Part shown: positions 1 to 8,823 of the stretch, in pieces
Numbering within the stretch: the stretch's first letter is position 1
Layout: each line of letters starts with the position of its first letter
Source: an uncultured Prevotella sp.
GTDB taxonomy: Bacteria; Bacteroidota; Bacteroidia; Bacteroidales; Bacteroidaceae
Direction: 5' to 3'
Assembly: GCA_946548085.1 (NCBI GenBank)
Contig: CAMNPN010000021.1
Coordinates: 1 to 47,661 of the forward strand
DNA length: 47,661 bases
Made by a program: the position numbers and the translations under genes
The notes under the pieces: generated by a model
Database searches by the model: none
What the model saw: only the letters and a program-made list of their open reading frames with translations
What the model was told of the DNA's origin: nothing

Positions 1-404
1 CTTTTTGCAGCCTGTTCATAGAGTTTAATCGCTCTATTCAAATCGCTTTTAATACCTTTGCCCTGTTCAAGAGCAACAGCATAGTTGTATATCCCCAAAG
101 GATGTCCAGCAGCTGCGGCTTTTTGATAGTAGTGAACCGCTTTTTCATAATTAACTTCAATCCCATTGCCATAAAAATAGCTCACACCTAAGTTATTATA
201 TGTCTCAGGGGTGGTGGGCATTCCACTTTCAACAATATACTCCCAGCACTCAACAGCCTCTGCAAACATTTGGTTTCTAGCAAAATCTGTTCCAATATTG
301 CTTATCTCTATTACATCGCCATTCAGAGCTGCCTGCATTCTGTTTTCATCATAGTAAAAACAATTATAATAGTCGGCAAGTATATCTTCTAAATTCTTTT
401 TCAT
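1..404 (-). CDS. Sel1-like repeat protein (3' end beyond window)
   Basis: The first 134 residues are visible; the reading frame runs off the left edge. It starts MKKNLEDILADYYN, with no signal peptide. From about residue 45 it has helical Sel1/TPR-type repeats, with hallmark segments such as YNNLGVSYFYGNG, EKAVHYYQKAAAAGH and RAIKLYEQAA. Sel1 repeats form solenoid scaffolds for protein-protein contacts; a specific partner cannot be read here. The start ATG lies only 8 nt after the stop codon of the DUF1848 gene, so the two are probably co-transcribed. The family is clear from the repeat pattern; the role in this cell is unknown. Confidence 0.8.
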   Translation of the reverse strand, partial: MKKNLEDILADYYNCFYYDENRMQAALNGDVIEISNIGTDFARNQMFAEAVECWEYIVESGMPTTPETYNNLGVSYFYGNGIEVNYEKAVHYYQKAAAAGHPLGIYNYAVALEQGKGIKSDLNRAIKLYEQAAK

Positions 405-412
405 TGTATTTA

Positions 413-1480
413 TTATTTCCCAGTTATGGTATCAGCATAGGGATTTTCCTCATGTTTCTTCCAATTATTGATAGCCAATTCTTTGGATGCATTAGCATAA
501 CAATACTCACAAAGATGCGGACATGTGTTATATTCACCAATATCTTTGGATGCCATACATTCACAGAATTGTCTTTGTCCGGGATCTTTCTTGTGGGTAC
601 TGATAAAGTATTTGTTATTTGGCAGCAATATTGCTCCTTGTGGAAGTTCTGGAACATCAAACAACGATGGATCAGGAACGTTCTCAACCTTCACCTTCAT
701 GAAGTCCATCAGTTCCTTATCATTCCATGCAAGTTTAGCAATCAGGTCGCCATCAACACATCGATTATGTAGAATTCCATATTTACAGATGTCTATCTTT
801 TCACCACAAGTAGCAAGTTGATATTTCCATCCTCTTTCCTTATTCATAATAGAAAGTTTTTCTGCAAATTCTTCCATCTGTTCAACTTCCCATTCTCGAT
901 ACGGAATACCGTTTGTTTCCAGATTATGCTTTACTTTCTTATACATAGCAATATCTGCATAACTGAATACAAGCTTTTCTGTGTAGTCTTTCAGTTGATC
1001 GCCAATACTCTTTACTTTAACTAACAATTTTTCAACAGAAATATCATCAGTCAATATCATTGGGTCAAACCTCCAAATTACAGCCCCCTTGCCTAATTGC
1101 TCAACAAGCATTTTAAAAGTTTCTATACGATTAGCAAGAGAAGGTACCTTTTCAAGTTTCTCTTGTTCGTAGTCATTCAAGGTGTATTGAATATAACACT
1201 TAATGTTTCGTTGCTTCAGTATGTGTAGATACGGCAACAAGGGACGAGGATTTTTTGACCAAAACACAATGAATCGTGTTTTCTTGTACGATACATATCC
1301 TTTTACACCATTAAAAGGATTGGTCCATGCGGAATAACCCACCTTCAACCGATTGAAGAACCAATCGGCATAGAAGGCCGGAATATCCGTACTTCTGCTG
1401 GCGGAGACAATCATCGGCACCTGCATCGGTACCACTTCTCCATTTTCTTTCGGTAGATTCTCTTTATTCCAAGTTGCCAT
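413..1480 (-). CDS. DUF1848 family protein, cysteine-rich, radical-SAM-like
   Basis: 355 residues. The N-terminal segment MIVSASRSTDIPAFYADWF, followed by NPFNG and FWSKNP, is typical of the DUF1848 family. Near the C terminus (about residues 300-330) is a cysteine cluster: FCECM, then CPHLCEYCYAN. It looks like an Fe-S site resembling the radical-SAM cluster motif. The family is described as uncharacterised, with a possible radical-SAM-type fold; the substrate is unknown. It is the first gene of a probable two-gene unit with the Sel1 protein downstream, and a -7-like box lies about 45 nt upstream. The start ATG at 1480 is the only good start before the conserved block. No signal peptide, so probably cytoplasmic. 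Confidence 0.8.
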   Translation of the reverse strand: MATWNKENLPKENGEVVPMQVPMIVSASRSTDIPAFYADWFFNRLKVGYSAWTNPFNGVKGYVSYKKTRFIVFWSKNPRPLLPYLHILKQRNIKCYIQYTLNDYEQEKLEKVPSLANRIETFKMLVEQLGKGAVIWRFDPMILTDDISVEKLLVKVKSIGDQLKDYTEKLVFSYADIAMYKKVKHNLETNGIPYREWEVEQMEEFAEKLSIMNKERGWKYQLATCGEKIDICKYGILHNRCVDGDLIAKLAWNDKELMDFMKVKVENVPDPSLFDVPELPQGAILLPNNKYFISTHKKDPGQRQFCECMASKDIGEYNTCPHLCEYCYANASKELAINNWKKHEENPYADTITGK

Positions 1481-1525
1481 ATTATTATGGGACTGTTCTT
1501 AATTGAATATGCCAAATTCTGACCA

Positions 1526-1558
1526 CAAAGGTATAATAATTATTGCAGACTATCACAA
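1526..1558 (-). promoter_or_regulatory. Putative promoter of the DUF1848 gene
   Basis: On the minus strand there is a -7 box TACCTTTG (1533-1526), and a TTG at 1558-1556, 22 nt upstream. The spacer is slightly longer than the usual 19-21 nt. The position fits the gene starting at 1480. The rest of the 1481-1707 gap shows nothing else I recognise. Confidence 0.45.
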
Positions 1559-1707
1559 GAACGGAGCGACAATCTGCAATATTTATGATTTTTTGTGAGA
1601 AAAATGAGGGAGAGATTTGTAAAAACGAACATGATGCTCGAATACATATAATAAAGAAGGCACTCACACCTTTCTCAATCAGATGTGAATGCTCTATAAA
1701 AAGCAAA

Positions 1708-2550
1708 TTATCTGCCATACCCATTCCTCTTTGTTGGCACATATCGAGAAGCTTTGACGGTCTTTGCTGCATGAAGCCAACAACGTAGTCGGAAGTCCTC
1801 GTTCTCCTCGTCTTTTTTGCGACCGTCCCAGCCAGTCTCGCTACTGACAGAACCACCACCTGCACAAGGTATGCTGACATAGCGACCACCCATGAGAGCA
1901 ACAGCGACCTCTCGAACCAACTTTGCCGTATCAGGTTTCTCAAAGAGGGCGAGAAGATCAAGCGTTTCATGTATCTGCTGATGTCGGAGATATTTCTCTG
2001 TGTGATAATCCTCGTTCAGCTTCTCCATGTCGCGCTGATTCAACAACCGAAATTTACGTTCTCCGAGAATGCTATTCTTGGCTGCATCCATGACAGTCTT
2101 GCCAAACGAATTGAGAGCATTATGGAATTGCTCGCTGATAGTTGTGTTCTGAGCCTTCATCCAGTCGTCAATGTTCCCAAAACGAGGTGGACGCTTTGTA
2201 ATTTTTGGAGGTCTCACCTTAATCTCTGGCACATCAAAGCGAACATAAGCTACATCGTAGAAGTTCACTTTGTCTTTGATGTCCTGCAATTCTGTCATCT
2301 TTTGTTCAAGTTTCTGCTGCTTGTCAGCCAGCTTTACGTCGCAATTAGAAATCTGCTTTTCCAAATCAGCTTTCTTGCGGTTGTATTCGTCAAGTGTGAT
2401 CTTCCCTTCGGACAACTGACTCTGGAGTTCAGTTCGTTCAGTGGTGAGCTGAGTCTTTTGAATAGCAAGATTTCTGCACATTGTTTGAAGACCCTTTACA
2501 GCTGTCTCCGCTTGTTTCTTCTCTCGGTTGAGAGTCTCAATTTCAATAGT
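1708..2550 (-). pseudogene. 3' remnant of Pre/Mob-type mobilization (relaxase) gene
   Basis: The minus frame ending at 1708 encodes about 280 residues of a protein without its beginning. It opens with a long charged coiled coil (ETLNREKKQAETAVKGLQT, then heptads of K/E/Q). It continues into a basic, proline-rich region (RPPKITKRPPRFG) and a C-terminal tail with GGGS and HAAKTVKASR. This layout resembles the C-terminal half of plasmid recombination/mobilization proteins (MobV/Pre family) of Bacteroidales elements. The catalytic N-terminal relaxase domain is absent: at about 2550 the frame passes into antisense of an ftsI fragment. It is therefore scored as a truncated relic of a mobile element. 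The family call is from overall character, not from catalytic motifs. Confidence 0.55.
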
Positions 2551-2553
2551 TGT

Positions 2554-3534
2554 GTGGGTTTGGAGCGCAATTATGAAGGTAAGTTCCAGCCTTGCAGGAA
2601 CTTTGCCTATCAGCAGGAACTGGGTTCGGTGGCAAAGACGGCGTCTTTGCTCGCAGCCTTGGAAACAGGCGAGGTGGCTCTGACGGATACGGTCGATACT
2701 GGTAATGGCCTGTGGGCTGTTGATAATGAACGGTACATGAAGGATCATAACTGGTCCAGAGGCGGTTACGGGATGATGACCTTCGAACAAGCTTTGGAGG
2801 TGAGTTCGAACATCGGCATTAGTAAGGCGGTGATGAGGGCCTTCGGCTATGATGCGCAGGCTTTTCTGGATCAGTTGGCCAAGATGAGTTACGGTCAGCC
2901 AGACAGCATCGAGGGAATCGAGGGAATCGGCAAAACGGTCTACAGTTCGCCCAAGGACAGCGACTGGGTTAATCGGAGGATACTATGGCATGCCATCGGC
3001 TATGAACGGCTGATGGCTCCCATTCAGATGCTGACTTTCTATAATGCCATTGCCAACGACGGAAGGATGGTAAAGCCTACGCTGACGACCAAAGCCCATC
3101 CAGAGGTTATCAATCCACAAATTGCAAGTGAGAAGAATATAAAGTTGATGCAGGAAGCGCTGGACCATGTGGTCAGTAAGGGATTAGGAAGAAAAGCCGG
3201 GATGTCCTTGCTGAGAGTGGCAGGAAAGACTGCCACCTCGCAAGTGAAATCATATTATGACCATAATGATGAGTCAGTGAATGAATACCAGGTTGGCTTC
3301 TGCGGCTATTTCCCTGCTGATGCTCCAAGATACAGTATCATCGTAAGTATGAATAAGTTGGGGCTGCCAGCCAGTGGCGGTGGAATGGCGGGTGTAGTGT
3401 TCCACAACATTGTGGAGTTGATGCTTCTGCATGGAATACCGCAAGTGTCAGTCTTGGACGACAATGGCAAGGTGGTAAGCGTAAGGGAATATCTGGACCA
3501 GACAGAAAAAGAAACCAATGCGGGAACAGATTGA
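2554..3534 (+). pseudogene. FtsI/PBP2-like transpeptidase, 3' half only
   Basis: About 326 codons encode only the transpeptidase domain of a class B penicillin-binding protein, which cross-links septal peptidoglycan in the periplasm. Visible motifs are SVAK (SxxK nucleophile motif, in ELGSVAKTASL), SSN (SxN motif, in EVSSNIGISKA), and AGKTATSQV where KTG is expected. The third motif thus reads KTA, suggesting decay or altered function. The end, GYFPADAPRYSIIVSMNK then GLPASGGGMAGVVFH, is typical of Bacteroidetes FtsI. The N-terminal membrane anchor and dimerisation domain are missing, and upstream sequence is antisense of the Mob remnant; the frame stays open through it by chance. It is probably a silent, truncated paralogue left by rearrangement. 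The cell must have a complete ftsI elsewhere. Confidence 0.75.
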
Positions 3535-3614
3535 CTAACAAAATGTCGAACTTGGTACCAGTCGGATAAACTGAGCACGAGTGCTGGGGCTGGGAGGGTT
3601 AGCAGAAGGCAACC

Positions 3615-4193
3615 CTACCCAGTTTGCAGATGCGCCTCGTCAGCAAAGGCGAGGAGTTCACGGTCACCACGGCTGTCGCCATAGGCAGTGAGGTGATAGG
3701 CAGAGCGGTCAGGGAAGAGGGCGAGGATGCGGCGCACTTTCTCCGGCCCATAGCAGTTGGGGGTGAGGAAGCGGCCTGTGAGCCGGCCGTCGACAACCTC
3801 TATCTGAGTGCCTAAGACGGTGACTGACGGGAAGAAGGGCTGTACCCAGTTATCAATACTCGCACTAACGATAAGAACTTCCGAGCCCTCGGCCACGGCC
3901 TGCTCTAACAGTCTGACGACATCAGTTCTCAGCAGATGACGATGAGTGCGGGCAAAGTCCTGGCAAAGGGCATCGAACGCTTCGATAGTCATTCCCTTGA
4001 AGAAATGTGCGAACACCCGCTGCTTGGCTGTCCCGTTGGGATAGAGCCTCATCTTCATCAGCACCAGCAGGGGAACAAAAAGCAGGAAGCCGTACAGGAA
4101 CCTCACCGTGCCGCAGGCATGGCGGATCAGCACCAAGAAGGTGTCACGGGTAGTCAGCGTCCCGTCAAAATCAAAGGCGTAGATCTTTTTCAT
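3615..4193 (-). CDS. HAD-superfamily phosphatase, subfamily IB (SerB-like)
   Basis: 192 residues. The haloacid-dehalogenase signature FDFDGTLT near residue 7 carries the nucleophilic Asp and the general-acid Asp. Motif II is the Ser in VLIVSASID. The conserved Lys is in CYGPEKVRRI, and the metal-binding motif is AYGDSRGDREL. The HAD-IB layout with a helical cap and a hydrophobic stretch after the first motif (FLYGFLLFVPLLVLMKM) is common in Bacteroidetes; these enzymes hydrolyse small phosphate esters, but the substrate is unknown. The ATG at 4193 is chosen because it overlaps the upstream acyltransferase stop as ATGA and leads directly into the motif; upstream codons only read antisense. Last gene of the envelope operon. 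Confidence 0.85.
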   Translation of the reverse strand: MKKIYAFDFDGTLTTRDTFLVLIRHACGTVRFLYGFLLFVPLLVLMKMRLYPNGTAKQRVFAHFFKGMTIEAFDALCQDFARTHRHLLRTDVVRLLEQAVAEGSEVLIVSASIDNWVQPFFPSVTVLGTQIEVVDGRLTGRFLTPNCYGPEKVRRILALFPDRSAYHLTAYGDSRGDRELLAFADEAHLQTG

Positions 4194-5173
4194 TGAGGAC
4201 ATAGTCGTTTGAGGGTTTGCTGAAGCAGCCAAGCCAAGGGCAACGTCAGAAGAGTGGTCAGCAGCATCGTGGGCCAATAGCCCAGATGATAGGGTATCAG
4301 ATACTGCATCACAAAATGGTTATGAATCAGATAAATCTCCAGGCTCAGGCTTCCAAGGAAGATGAACACACGATGACACCACCCCGGCATACAGCGGAAC
4401 AGGTCGGTGAGCAACAGAATGAGGGTGACAGTGAGTGGAATGTAAACCATCCGTTCTGCAAAGAGCGGAAAACGCCCATGCCTCATTTGCTCCAGCCAGA
4501 TACAGGCGGCAGCCGTCATCAGGAAGGTAATCATTACTAGCCAGCGGCTCGCGGGCTCCATCCGGAGACCTCTCTTGACAAGTTCGCCACAGTTGATGCC
4601 TATGAAAAAGACAGGTACGCGACTCCAGAAGATCTCAATATGGCCTACGGCCTGGTGCACGGGTGTCACCCATTGCACCATGACACACCAGCAAACCATC
4701 AGCACAGGCAACCAACGATATGAGGGATGGCGCTGGATAAGTCTCATATAAAGCGGTGCCCAAAGGTAGAGCATCATGATGGCAGGGATATACCAGAAGG
4801 AGAGTTCATCATGGAGCCAGAATCCCCAGTTGATGGTGATGTCGAGCACAAGGTCGAGATAGTCGCCCGTCTCGAAGTCAAAGTGCTGGAGATAGTAGAT
4901 CGACGAGATAACGAGCCACGTAGGGAAGATGCGCAGCAGGCGGCGTTTGTAGAAGTTGCTGAACGATGGCTGTTTCAGCCAGGAATACCACAGTCCTATG
5001 CCGCTAAGGAAGAGAAACATATCCACCCCGATATTGCCACAGCGACGTAGTCCGAAGAACATATCGGAACGTGGCAATGGGATATGGAACAGGATGATGA
5101 ACAAGATGGCTGCCCCCATCAGTTCGCCGCGGTAACGGCTCACATCTGCCCATTCTATCTCGCGTATCTTCAT
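4190..5173 (-). CDS. Acyltransferase-3 family integral membrane protein
   Basis: 327 residues with about ten hydrophobic spans. Family landmarks are RGELMGAAILFIILFH in the first span, GVDMFLFLSGIGLWYSW, and KRRLLRIFPTW after span three. A late GSLSLEIYLIHN supplies the conserved terminal motif. Acyltransferase-3 proteins move acetyl or other short acyl groups across the inner membrane onto surface polysaccharide, LPS or peptidoglycan; the substrate here is not readable. It overlaps its neighbours by ATGA on both sides (5170-5173 and 4190-4193), so translation is probably coupled with the second acyltransferase and the HAD phosphatase. The neighbouring phosphoethanolamine-transferase-like gene points to outer-surface glycan or lipid A decoration. 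Confidence 0.85.
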   Translation of the reverse strand: MKIREIEWADVSRYRGELMGAAILFIILFHIPLPRSDMFFGLRRCGNIGVDMFLFLSGIGLWYSWLKQPSFSNFYKRRLLRIFPTWLVISSIYYLQHFDFETGDYLDLVLDITINWGFWLHDELSFWYIPAIMMLYLWAPLYMRLIQRHPSYRWLPVLMVCWCVMVQWVTPVHQAVGHIEIFWSRVPVFFIGINCGELVKRGLRMEPASRWLVMITFLMTAAACIWLEQMRHGRFPLFAERMVYIPLTVTLILLLTDLFRCMPGWCHRVFIFLGSLSLEIYLIHNHFVMQYLIPYHLGYWPTMLLTTLLTLPLAWLLQQTLKRLCPQ

Positions 5174-6342
5174 CGTTTCGGGGAGGGAATACGGTCAATG
5201 ATCTGTTTCACGGCCCAGGAGAGTCCGATGGCAACGACGAAATAGAGCATCAGGCCATCGTAGGCATCGCGCTGCCAGGCCACGGTGATGAAGAGTTTAC
5301 GGGCGATAGGATGGGCCACGAACATGGCGGCAGAGAAGGTGCCAAACCATACGAACACCTTCAGCACAACCTTTGGCAGCACCTTCACGAGTGCGATGGT
5401 TCCGATGATGATCACCACAGGTATCCACAACCAGGCGTGGAAGGAGAAAGACATGGCGACCGTCAGGACGATGGCGAGGAGCAGTCCGAGGAGTGTGGAG
5501 TGAGGAGTTCTCTCGAGGAGTGAGGAGTGTGGAGTGTGGAGTGAGATATGTTCTGCGGTAGCCTCTACGGCAGAATCCGCGCTTGAAGTATTCTCACTCC
5601 ACACTCCACACTCCTCACTCCTCGAAAAAACTCTTGCGACGATTATTCCGACCCCAAAGGGCAGCATGCCGCCGATGAAGTTATAGCGCAGGCGATTGAG
5701 CATCTCACCGTCGGGCTCACAGAACACCTGCAACAGCCAGCAGAGGGCTATCAGCAGCACCACATAAAGGCTACGACGGCGATAGAGCAACAACCGATAG
5801 ACGACGTAAAGTTCCATCATCAGTCCGAAGAACCAATAGATGCCGGGCCAGATGATCTTGTCGGGCTCAGGCAACACGTTGATGTACATCAGCAACTGGG
5901 CGATGACATGATCCCAATGGAAAGGGAATCGGCCCGGGGTGACGGCATCGACCATCAGGAACAGCGTGAAACCCACGATGAGCATACGCAGCAACTTAAG
6001 ATAGTGGTATAGGATAAAGTCCCACGCCGACCTCACAGCAGACCGCTGCCCGACAGTTGGAACTGGAGAGGACTCGTACTTCATCACCAGCCCGTAGCCG
6101 CTGAGGAAGAGGAATACGGGCACCCCATAGTGGCCAAAGAATGAGAGCAGGTGCATGGGCAGGAACTCATCGGGACTGGTCATCACAGCCCATAGCTGGT
6201 CACAATGCCTTTCCAGGAACTGGTACTCATTCTCCTTCACAATGCCCTTGACATAATGGCAGTAGTTATGCAGCATGATGGCAAGGATGGCGATACCCCG
6301 CATCGCCGTACACTCCGTCTGTGATAAGAATCTACTCTTCAT
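5170..6342 (-). CDS. Acyltransferase-3 family membrane protein with in-frame repeat insert
   Basis: 390 residues. Conserved landmarks are AMRGIAILAIMLHNY near residue 13, GVPVFLFLSGYGLVMK (about 93-108) and the late FSAAMFVAHPIAR. It is a multi-pass inner-membrane protein expected to transfer acyl groups to a surface glycan or lipid. Residues about 240-286 (SRSEECGVWSEN and on to TPHSTLLG) are hydrophilic, low in complexity and encoded by a DNA repeat containing a perfect 34-bp inverted pair. They interrupt the membrane region between two hydrophobic segments, presumably as a loop. The gene overlaps the next acyltransferase by ATGA and begins 16 nt after the stop of the phosphoethanolamine-transferase-like gene. 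The frame is intact, so the insert seems tolerated. Confidence 0.85.
   Translation of the reverse strand: MKSRFLSQTECTAMRGIAILAIMLHNYCHYVKGIVKENEYQFLERHCDQLWAVMTSPDEFLPMHLLSFFGHYGVPVFLFLSGYGLVMKYESSPVPTVGQRSAVRSAWDFILYHYLKLLRMLIVGFTLFLMVDAVTPGRFPFHWDHVIAQLLMYINVLPEPDKIIWPGIYWFFGLMMELYVVYRLLLYRRRSLYVVLLIALCWLLQVFCEPDGEMLNRLRYNFIGGMLPFGVGIIVARVFSRSEECGVWSENTSSADSAVEATAEHISLHTPHSSLLERTPHSTLLGLLLAIVLTVAMSFSFHAWLWIPVVIIIGTIALVKVLPKVVLKVFVWFGTFSAAMFVAHPIARKLFITVAWQRDAYDGLMLYFVVAIGLSWAVKQIIDRIPSPKR
5488..5625. repeat. Heptad repeat with perfect 34-bp inverted pair, inside a gene
   Basis: Left part (5488-5546): tandem 7-mers of the type GAGGAGT and GTGGAGT. Bases 5513-5546 are the exact reverse complement of 5592-5625 (34 of 34). 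The two arms enclose a 45-nt loop (5547-5591). The outer end reads TCGAGGAGTGAGGAG, an end also seen at 16 kb and 21 kb. The whole unit lies in frame within the acyltransferase coding region. Confidence 0.95.
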
Positions 6343-6358
6343 AACTTATAATAAGTGA

Positions 6359-8254
6359 TCAGCGATGGCCGATAATCAACCTGTTGTAGTCGGCGACACC
6401 CTTCAGAAGACGCGGGCGGTTCATGTCGTAGTCTGGGCTGATGACATTCAGTTCCGAACGGTAAAGCGGTGTGGATATTCCGCCAAGGTAGAGCAGCAGA
6501 TGGGGCAGGGCATCCGTCATCAGCGGACGGTCTTTGGCAGCCTGAATGGCAAGCCACCCGTATGGATGGTTCTCGATGTATCGCGGCGATCCCCAGATCC
6601 AGAACGGTATCTCCATCTCGTTATGCGCCAGCCGATAGTCTACCTCCGTATTATGCAGACGCCCTGACACGTAGGGCTCACTATCGAAGATCTCTTCGCC
6701 GTGATCAGGCATATAGATGACCAGCGCATCACGGTCGGCAAAACGGTCGGTGATGGCCTTGACGACAGAGTCGTTATAAAGTAGCGAGTTGTCGTAATGA
6801 GCCAGGGTCTGCCGCTGTTTTGGTGTCAGTTCCGGACGGTCGTATTGCTGGGGGGTGAACCGTCTGAACGTCTTCTGTGGATAACGGGCCTGGTAGTCGA
6901 CATGAGATCCCATGAGATGGAGGATGGTGAGACGACCGCTTTCCGCTTTCCACTTTCCGCTTCCCGCTTTCCTCGAAACTTCCTCCACTAAATCCCCATC
7001 ATAACGATATAACTCCGTGTTGCGCTCATCGAAGAGACGGCTACTGAGAGCAGAGTCATTCAGGAAGAAACCGCCGCTGAAATCATAGACGGCCTCCTTG
7101 GCCTTGGGCAGGAACTGGTTGGTGATGAATGTCACGTGGTAGCCCGCTTTCCGGAACACCTCCGGAAAGAGCGGCTTATCGCACCACGCCCCACTGTCGC
7201 CGACAGCATAGAGCGAGAACACATGCTTGAAGACAAAACTCGTGAGGTTCCAAGAGGCAACGACATTTGAGAACGGCACGAGCGATCCCTCTGCAGCCAT
7301 CGCCACCTGACGCGGTGTCGTAGGCTTATCATAGCCATAGAGTTGCGAGTGGTGCTTGTTGTAACTCTCGCCGATGACGAGCACGATATCCGGCACACGG
7401 AAACTGCAACTGTCTATCTGTATCGTTTGGCTGGCCACCTTCAACTGCTCCAGTTGATGGTCGGCCAAGCCGTTGGCATAAAGGCCAAAGGCGAGACGGT
7501 AGACGGGCAGGTAGAGGCTGGCCTTGTCCTTGCGGTTCAGTTCGTGTTCCACTTCACCGACCGTATGACAAGAGAAAAGACGCCTGATGGCTGCTTTATT
7601 GTCCCATGTCTGACTGATGCTCGTATACAGGCACCACGCCACCACGCCACCTAACACAGCCCTGATGCCTATCACAAAACCGTTATTGACCTTGGGCAGG
7701 ATCATGCGCTGGCGGACCTTATTCAGACACCAGCGGATTATGGTCCAAAGGATATGGATCAATATCAGCAGCAGAATCCATCCCACACTGGTTGTGATGA
7801 TGTCCCAACTGAGGTAGCCAGCAAAGAACTCGCGTGCCTCTTGACTGCTGGTCTCTGCGACAAGTGAAAGCATCGTAGGCGTCAGCGTCGACTCGAACCG
7901 TACATAACAGAACATGTCGATGAGAGCCACCCCATATAAAAAGATGTATAGCAGAGCCCTGAATAGCGTGAAGAGTGAAGCGTGAATAGTGAAAAATCTG
8001 CTGCCGCCAGAAGAATCATGAGGACGGATGAGCGTCAGGACGACACAGAGGAGATAGATATCGAGAAAGAGTTCTGGCAGGGTGAGCGCATAAGGCTGTG
8101 CTCCCCGCTCCCGCAGGTAATAGGGCATGAGTTCGAACTGGGTACACAGCCAGCCCAAGACGAACATGAACACGAAAAAAGCACCATTCTTGGCGATAGG
8201 ACTCCAAAGACGCCCTATCCACACAAAGGGATTGATATGTCGCTTACCTCTCAC
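6359..8254 (-). CDS. Phosphoethanolamine transferase-like (EptA/sulfatase superfamily)
   Basis: 631 residues. The N-terminal third has about five membrane spans. The C-terminal periplasmic domain belongs to the alkaline phosphatase/sulfatase superfamily: VIGESYNKHHSQLYGYDKPT is the metal-binding start, WNLTSF carries the likely nucleophilic Thr, HLMGSH follows, and YMPDHGEEIF is the DHGE metal site. Such enzymes transfer phosphoethanolamine to lipid A, core sugars or glycans. The start is GTG at 8254, overlapping the nadD stop as GTGA; the conserved region supports no shorter start. Two repeat-derived peptides are inserted in frame: residues about 83-98 (encoded by 7961-8008) and about 426-440 (6936-6978), the latter just before the HLMGSH motif. 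The exact donor and acceptor are inferred from the family only. Confidence 0.8.
   Translation of the reverse strand: MRGKRHINPFVWIGRLWSPIAKNGAFFVFMFVLGWLCTQFELMPYYLRERGAQPYALTLPELFLDIYLLCVVLTLIRPHDSSGGSRFFTIHASLFTLFRALLYIFLYGVALIDMFCYVRFESTLTPTMLSLVAETSSQEAREFFAGYLSWDIITTSVGWILLLILIHILWTIIRWCLNKVRQRMILPKVNNGFVIGIRAVLGGVVAWCLYTSISQTWDNKAAIRRLFSCHTVGEVEHELNRKDKASLYLPVYRLAFGLYANGLADHQLEQLKVASQTIQIDSCSFRVPDIVLVIGESYNKHHSQLYGYDKPTTPRQVAMAAEGSLVPFSNVVASWNLTSFVFKHVFSLYAVGDSGAWCDKPLFPEVFRKAGYHVTFITNQFLPKAKEAVYDFSGGFFLNDSALSSRLFDERNTELYRYDGDLVEEVSRKAGSGKWKAESGRLTILHLMGSHVDYQARYPQKTFRRFTPQQYDRPELTPKQRQTLAHYDNSLLYNDSVVKAITDRFADRDALVIYMPDHGEEIFDSEPYVSGRLHNTEVDYRLAHNEMEIPFWIWGSPRYIENHPYGWLAIQAAKDRPLMTDALPHLLLYLGGISTPLYRSELNVISPDYDMNRPRLLKGVADYNRLIIGHR
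6936..6978. repeat. Heptad array (CTTTCCG type) inside the Ept-like gene
   Basis: On the minus strand this is TTTCGAGGA followed by five 7-mers of the form AAGCGGR or AAGTGGA. It encodes the in-frame peptide SRKAGSGKWKAESGR. The TTTCGAGGA end is shared with the arrays at 5.6 kb and 21.1 kb. No opposite arm is seen nearby. Confidence 0.8.
7961..8008. repeat. Heptad array (GTGAAGA type) inside the Ept-like gene
   Basis: Tandem 7-mers GTGAAGA, GTGAAGC, GTGAATA, GTGAAAA are followed by TCTGCTGCCGCC. The last 20 bases (7989-8008) match 23274-23293 at 18 of 20 positions, although that copy is intergenic. Here the array is in frame and encodes SSGGSRFFTIHASLFTLF on the minus strand. Confidence 0.85.
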
Positions 8255-8793
8255 CTCTCTTCGGAATAAAGTCTGTTCTCCTTAATATAATCGGCCACCA
8301 CCTTCGGCACCAGCCTGCTGATGCCCCTACCCTCGCGGATTCTGCGGCGGATGTCCGTGCTCGAGATATCTATATAGCCAGGATCGCCCGGAGTACGGGT
8401 GTAGACCACGATTTTGTAGTTGGCCTTGATGTCTTCAGCGTGATACCAGCGGTCGAAGAGTTGCCAGTTGTCTCCGCCAATCATCAGCACGAACTCGCGG
8501 TCAGGATAGTCGCGCCTGAGGCCCTCCAGGGTGTTCCAGGTATACGACGGCCTCGGCAGATGCATCTCGTAGTCGCTGACGACGATGCCCTCCACCTGCT
8601 CCACTGCCAGACGAGCCATCCTGAGCCGATGCTCATCGTCGAGGAGGTCGGCTGACTGCTTCAGGGGGTTCTGAGGCGAAACCATCAGCCACACCTCGTC
8701 GAGTCCCGCCTGCTCCTTCAGTTGCAGGGCCAGCGAAATATGTCCATTGTGGATGGGATTGAAAGATCCGCCGAAGAGTCCTGTCTTTATCAT
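8251..8793 (-). CDS. nadD: Nicotinate-nucleotide adenylyltransferase
   Basis: 180 residues, normal family length. It catalyses nicotinate mononucleotide plus ATP to deamido-NAD, a cytoplasmic step of NAD synthesis shared by de novo and salvage routes. The nucleotidyltransferase motif GLFGGSFNPIHNGH is at the N terminus (GxFxPxHxGH), and ISSTDIRRRI near residue 150 is the second ATP-binding motif. The substrate-side region has WLMVSPQNPLK. The stop overlaps the next gene's GTG start. It lies 30 nt downstream of gmk in the common Bacteroidales order yicC-gmk-nadD. nadA, another NAD gene, is elsewhere in the window (27.5 kb). Its 3' end falls in a short 7-mer repeat (GAGAGGT twice), which also makes the junction with the next gene. 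Confidence 0.97.
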   Translation of the reverse strand: MIKTGLFGGSFNPIHNGHISLALQLKEQAGLDEVWLMVSPQNPLKQSADLLDDEHRLRMARLAVEQVEGIVVSDYEMHLPRPSYTWNTLEGLRRDYPDREFVLMIGGDNWQLFDRWYHAEDIKANYKIVVYTRTPGDPGYIDISSTDIRRRIREGRGISRLVPKVVADYIKENRLYSEER

Positions 8794-8823
8794 TTGCTTT
8801 TTACCTCCCCAGATCTGTCATCG

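Noticed and set aside
1485..1970. 161-codon minus frame overlapping the Mob remnant
   Set aside because: It is out of frame with the recognisable Mob protein and has no family features.
1969..2553. N-terminal 194 codons of a long plus-strand frame continuing into the ftsI fragment
   Set aside because: They are antisense of the Mob-type coiled coil, lack any domain and have no plausible start signal.
5488..5625. Insertion sequence ends
   Set aside because: No transposase, no target-site duplication, and the reading frame is kept through both arms.
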